64,000 nucleotides of DNA from Cenococcum geophilum 1.58 (Eukaryota > Ascomycota > Dothideomycetes > Gloniales > Gloniaceae): positions 2,790,001 through 2,854,000 of the forward strand of contig KV748184.1 in the NCBI GenBank assembly GCA_001692895.1, in the 5' to 3' direction. The position numbers were made by a program, and so were the translations under genes. Below the pieces are notes generated by a model that ran no database searches, had not been told where the DNA came from, and saw nothing but the letters and a program-made list of their open reading frames with translations. Positions 59,524 through 64,000 of the stretch are shown here, in pieces (position 1 is the stretch's first letter; each line of letters starts with the position of its first letter).

Positions 59524-60767
59524 TCACTCTAGCTGATTCACGGTAAAAGGGATATGAACGCCTGACACACTTATATCCTTCTCGGGATTATACTTCTCGA
59601 GGTTATCCAGAGGTCCATATTTCTCGCAGAGATATAGCATATCATTGTACGCTCTGTAGGAGACCATTAGTACACACACTTGGAGTATAAAGGAATACTC
59701 ACATTTGTCTCGAAATACTTCCCGGATGTCCTGCGGAATCAGTCAAGTACGGATGGATGCTGTAGAGCCGATTACGGTCATCCCACTCTTCAGCCGGCTC
59801 AGAGGGTTCGACATGGCGTTGATAAAATCGCATGTACAGTGATGAGTTGAAGTGAAACGCCCAAGAGCACCTCCATGTTCCAAACTCCATTTCATTGTGG
59901 GCGTAGGTGCATCCAGGATCGAAGACAATAGTCTCGCCTGTTTCCATGTCGACTCCGACATTCCGCTCCCACAAGTCCCCGTGTATTAATGCTGGCGTAA
60001 TATCACGGCCGCCGGACTGCAGTGCTCCCAAGAGTCTAGGTATGACTACATCAATAAGCTGCTTGCAAGCGGCGTCATATTCTGGCCAAGGACCATTTGT
60101 CTCATTGTCGTATTTGATAACATCCTTGAGTTGATGGGTGAAAGATTTCGCCCAGCTCTTTTCCCAGGTTACAGTACGTTCCATTATGCCGATCACAGTG
60201 GGAACCGGATATCCAAACATTCCATTCGGAGACGTTCCTCGCTGATGAAGCTCTGCTACCTTCGCCGTGAATTGGACCGGTTCCGGAGCTGCAGAGAGAT
60301 CCATATCGTGGAAGTCTCCTAGGAAGAAATATACTTGGGATTCACCATTACGATACTCGCCCCATCCAGCTGGTTTCGGGCCGAATCCTGGTACCACAGC
60401 GTTGATAGTGGATGCAGAATGGAATTCGCCCTCGGCCAAAGGGCGGGCGCCCTTCCCTGTCGCACACTGCGTGGTACCAATATTTCAGCAAATAAGAATT
60501 CGCTTAACGAGCGAAGGTAGATTACCTTGAGGAAATATCTCTTTGGACTTCCATCTGGCAGAATGACTGAGACTTTCGCAGTCTTTGTCCAAGCAGAGAT
60601 ACCACAAGACTCTGCGAAATGGCCTTCGTTCCTTTGGGCATAACTGTGAAGTGGGTGTTATTCTAGCCGAATTATAGTTTTTGGATGACTTCCTTACCCT
60701 CAATAACAGCCTTGTGGAGAGGGAAGTTTCCCTCGATGCCTACCGCCCACTCATCCGAGTCTGACAT
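59524..60767 (-). CDS. Fructosamine/ribulosamine-3-kinase-like protein with an apparent 1-nt frameshift
   Basis: Proposed exons are complement(join(59524..59653, 59703..60466, 60526..60643, 60698..60767)). Domain evidence: KRYFLK, GEFHSASTINAVVP, YFFLGDFHDMD, the block beginning FTAKVAELHQRGTSP, the kinase loop LIHGDLWERNVGVD and TIVFDPGCTYAHNEMEFG. These define the fructosamine kinase family, which phosphorylates ketosamines on glycated proteins. The last exon (YNDMLYLCEKYGPLDNLEKY) follows a GTGAGT intron and ends at 59524. Exon 2 is one base short: VMPKGTKAISQS and CGISAWTKTAKVSV are in different frames, meeting near 60601-60614. It is a sequencing error or a young pseudogene. Confidence 0.75.
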
Positions 60768-61507
60768 GTTATAGGCAGTGCAGCAAGATTATAGAGCTCG
60801 AATAGCCAAACGAGTTGAACTTGAGGCAGAATCTAGGGTCTGGAAGTAATATATTTGGGAAGTGTGGTAGTTGTACATTCGGCGCTAAAATCTGGTGCGT
60901 AGACTGTCGCGGTTCCTTCTGCTCTGCTACTTACCTCTGGCGAGAGGGTTCAAGAAACGTTACTCTTCGAATTTTGCAGCGCTCTAAAGATAACGTAGAT
61001 CGAGGCGATTGGCTCCTGCTCTAAGATGCATAGAATTCCGACGAGACAGATCGGAAGCAATAGAGGCCCTGACAGTCTAGGCGCTGAGATGGCGGCTACG
61101 CGCTGGGGCGTTCGCGCAGCGTTTCAGCTCCCACTACCATATGACTGCGCGTGCTCTGGGCTTCGATCATGGAACTCGAGGGATTTAACTTGGATATTTT
61201 TCTTCAGGAATCCTTGTCTTTCAAGTTGAGCCTTGTAAAATTGCTATCACACTGGCTGGAGCCTGTACCAGGGTCGGGCTTTGTGCGACCAGTGCGCACC
61301 TAGCCATAACCTTATCCTCTTCAGTGGGTACCTCTCCTAAAGTCATAATCCTTCTCGGTATCAACCTATTTCTAACACTGCTGAGTCAGCTATAGTCGAG
61401 GAAAGCCCGTCCGCGATATCGAGAGGTTCCTGCCAATGGTGCGTTCTCGTAGTGCCTGCCACTGCTTCTGTCCTCTGTGTAACAGCATATAGCCGCTTCA
61501 GGATACA
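60768..61507. promoter_or_regulatory. Divergent promoter region, kinase-like gene / NLR
   Basis: The 740-bp region lies between two divergent genes. No operator or open frame of weight was seen. Confidence 0.4.
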
Positions 61508-64000
61508 ATGGTAAGTTATCTATCCTTCCCTTGGGGAACATAGGCTACAACTCATCTCTCTTCAGTTTCGGAAGAATTTTAGCTTTAGGAGAAAAAGCGG
61601 CGATGAAAGTCGCCAACCAAGATTTCAACGGATCGCATCGCATACCCAAAGTCCCAGCCCGAGCCCATCCCGAGTTTCTGTACCAATCCAAGAGGAACCT
61701 GTCGAACCTGTAAAATCCCTCCCCGACCATGCACTACTCAAGACATCCACCTACTCAGACTCCCGAAAGGGTAGCAACCACTCTCGAAGGAACAGCGAAA
61801 CCGATCCTGGGCCACTTGGGCTCAACGTTATCTATACTCCCGAGAATGGGCACAAGGCGGATATTGTTTTTGTGCATGGACTTGGAGGAACTAGTCGATT
61901 GACGTGGTCAAAATACAAAGATCCGGAGCTATTCTGGCCGTTGACATTCCTACCCCTTGAACCTGACGTCTGTCTGGCTAGAATACTTACGTTCGGGTAC
62001 AATGCCAATTTTCGCAAAGCAGGAAATGTCAGCACCTCAGTCCTGGACTTTGCCAAAGACCTGCTTTTTGATCTCAAGTATGCGAAGAATGAGCGGAAAG
62101 AAGATCTGAATATGGGAAATGTGAGTATCGCTCGAGCGTCATGACCTAGGATTTACCTAACTTTGGGACGAGGTGCCTCTAATATTTGTTGTCCACAGTA
62201 TGGGAGGGCTCATAGTCAAGGAGGTGAGAACATCTGCTAACCGTCGCTGCTGCGCTGACAGCATAAAGGCATACATGCAAGGCCAGAACGATCCTGAGTA
62301 TGAATCAATAATCAAGGCTATCTCTGCAATCACCTTTCTTGCAACCCCACATCGTGGTACAAACTTAGCCGAGATATTGAATCGGATATTACAATCGACC
62401 ATTGTCACCAATTCGAAGCAGTACATATCCGAGCTCGCGAAGAACTCGTTTACTCTACAAAAGCCCAATGAACAATTTCGCCATGTTGCACCAAGACTAG
62501 ACATCGTATCTTTCTATGAAACTCAGCCTTGCTCAATTGGACTCAAAAATGCTCGAATAGTAAGCAGATGTCGACGAAACCCATTCCAATCCTGCGCTAA
62601 TGATTCAAAGATGGTACTAGAAAAGGATTCTTCTGTACTTGGATACCCAGGAGAGACCTCCAAGGCATTGAACGCAGACCACCATGACGTTTGCAAGTTT
62701 GACAGTCCCAAAGACCCCAACTATATTACGCATGACGTTTGCAAGTTTGACAGTCCCAAAGACCCCAACTATATTACGGTGAGGAACGTTCTCAAATCAC
62801 TCGTCAGCAAGATCATTTCGACGAATAGATCGAATAGACCGCCTTTATCGAACCGAAGGAAGTCGCGTGATTTAAAGTCCTTGCTAGCCATTACAGAATT
62901 ACCAGATACAGACTACATCTTTTTCCGAGACCAATGGACCCAAGGGACTAGTGATTGGATCCTGGAAGAGAAGGACTATCTAGAATGGTTACACGTCCGA
63001 GAATCAACGCCCCATATACATGTACTTTGGCTGAACGGTGGGGCTGCAACTGGAAAGTCAGTGTTATCTTCGTTCATCATCAACAGCCTTGTAGAGCAAG
63101 GTCACTGTTGCCAATATTTCTTTATAAGATTTGGGGACCAAAAGAAGCGGACCTTGAGCTTACTACTGCGCTTGATCGCCTACCAAATCGCACAAAGCGT
63201 ACCGGGTTTCTTTCAAAGAGTCGTTGAGCTTGTGGACGAAGCGATTGACTTTGAAACGGCAGGCCCGAGGTCCATTTGGGAACGGATTTTTAAATCCATC
63301 CTTTTCAATATGGAGGAGCAACAGCCATTGTACTGGATAATAGACGGCCTTGATGAGGCGGATGATCCCAAGGCAGTCATTAGGCTACTCTCAGATATTT
63401 CCTCATGCTCTATACCGATCCGAATTCTGCTCGTGGGCCGAAAGACCTCGGAGATATCGGCCAGCTTTGAGAGAGTCCCAAAAAAGCTCAAATTAGTGCT
63501 AATAAGCATCGAAGGTCATGTGGAAGACCTGCGCTCCTACATTCGTCAAGAACTTAGCATGTCTGGTACCGCCGAATTCAAAGAAAACATTGTAGAGCGA
63601 ATAGTAGAAGGAGCACAGAACAATTTCCTCGTAAGTTTGGCAAAGTTCCGTGTCCTTTGTCAGGCAGCACTAATTCGTTAGTGGGTACGACTTGCTGTGG
63701 AGAAGTTGAACTTATGTCATACCCACGCGGATGTTGAGCTCGCACTTCAACAATTACCCGTCGGCATGGAGGAATTATACGATCGCATGGCATCATCAAT
63801 TGCCCGGAGCCCATCGCCAACAGATAGGACACTGGCATCAACCATTCTGCAATATGTCACCTGTTCATTACGTGTGTTGACAGTTGCAGAGCTGTCACAA
63901 GCACTGGATGAGGATGCTTACAAAATGCTGGATTTCCAACGATCGATTGTGGATTTGTGTGGCGGCTTTGTAGTCATCGATAATGGTGGCAACGTCGCCA
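61508..64000 (+). CDS. Fungal NLR: SesB-like alpha/beta-hydrolase plus NACHT, 3'-truncated by window
   Basis: Exons join(61508..61510, 61566..62120, 62173..62223, 62269..62559, 62611..63630, 63682..64000 and beyond). The first coding exon would be just ATG, spliced to FRKNFSFRRKSGDES. A disordered basic leader is followed by a hydrolase domain with FVHGLGG (103-109) and the nucleophile elbow VVHSMGG (Ser195), as in SesB-type effector domains. A linker contains a duplicated 16-residue unit. NACHT has Walker A GGAATGKS (443-450) and Walker B WIIDGLDEADD (542-552). The C-terminal repeat domain lies outside. Such NLRs act in incompatibility or non-self recognition. Four introns are 51-55 nt and one is 45 nt. 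Confidence 0.88.
62683..62778 (+). repeat. Perfect 48-bp tandem duplication in the NLR gene
   Basis: Two identical 48-bp units (62683-62730 and 62731-62778), each encoding HDVCKFDSPKDPNYIT (residues 325-340 and 341-356), sit in frame between hydrolase and NACHT. Identity is complete, so the duplication is recent. Confidence 0.97.

Noticed and set aside
1..64000. CRISPR arrays, bacterial operons, Shine-Dalgarno sites
   Set aside because: The genes are intron-rich and eukaryotic; no regularly spaced repeats were seen.
1..64000. tRNA or rRNA genes
   Set aside because: I looked for B-box-like GGTTCGANTCC and cloverleaf context and found none that held up. A tRNAscan-SE run would settle it.
1..64000. 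Secondary-metabolite gene cluster around the SDR or MFS genes
   Set aside because: No polyketide synthase, NRPS, terpene synthase, P450 or cluster regulator is adjacent to either.

Overview
The window is nuclear DNA of a filamentous ascomycete (Pezizomycotina). Leotiomycetes is my best guess but is not proven by the sequence. The evidence is the gene content (Mdm1-type sorting nexin, Vps11, Git3-like receptor, SesB-like/NACHT NLR), the many 45-80 nt introns with GTRNGT...CTAAC...YAG signals, and large AT-rich blocks in which CpA is almost absent and transposon frames are full of TAG/TAA. The last point is the signature of repeat-induced point mutation (RIP). Single N bases at 46223 and 58218 suggest a draft assembly.

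Layout: 2-784 is the 3' part of the glycine cleavage T-protein gene. 1411-2288 encodes a DUF6594-like membrane protein. 2664-6158 is a RIP-mutated hAT DNA transposon carrying a small GC-rich solo-LTR-like insert (3722-3895). 6379-7871 (-) is a protein kinase with a C-terminal Cys-pair tail. 9413-10680 (-) is a short-chain dehydrogenase. 11215-25482 is a nested retroelement: a Tad-like LINE with a 12-bp target duplication, split inside its reverse transcriptase by a Ty3/gypsy chromovirus with two 423-bp LTRs (14657-22618) and again by a 782-bp hAT-type MITE (22812-23593). All three are RIP-mutated.

From 25.7 to 48.5 kb the DNA is gene-dense housekeeping: Mdm1/SNX (-), a 7TM receptor (+), VPS11 (-), a Yra1/ALY mRNA-export factor (+) with a 1.07-kb intron, aldehyde dehydrogenase (+), an inosine/uridine nucleoside hydrolase (-), Erv29/SURF4 (-) and a membrane-anchored low-complexity protein (-). 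48.5-54.5 kb has no convincing gene. 54579-55191 is a small conserved-looking fungal protein. 55.2-57.3 kb is a second transposon patch: a Tc1/mariner remnant with a solo-LTR-like element inserted in its flank, followed by a pogo/Fot-type MITE. The end holds an MFS transporter (+), a fructosamine-kinase-like gene (-) with an apparent frameshift, and the 5' part of an NLR gene (+) that runs off the window.

The genes do not form an operon or an obvious biosynthetic cluster. The functional links are generic: VPS11, Mdm1 and Erv29 act in endomembrane traffic, and Yra1 in mRNA export. Exon joins were worked out by hand from splice signals, reading-frame closure and remembered family motifs. Total coding lengths are multiples of three for every complete gene except the fructosamine kinase.
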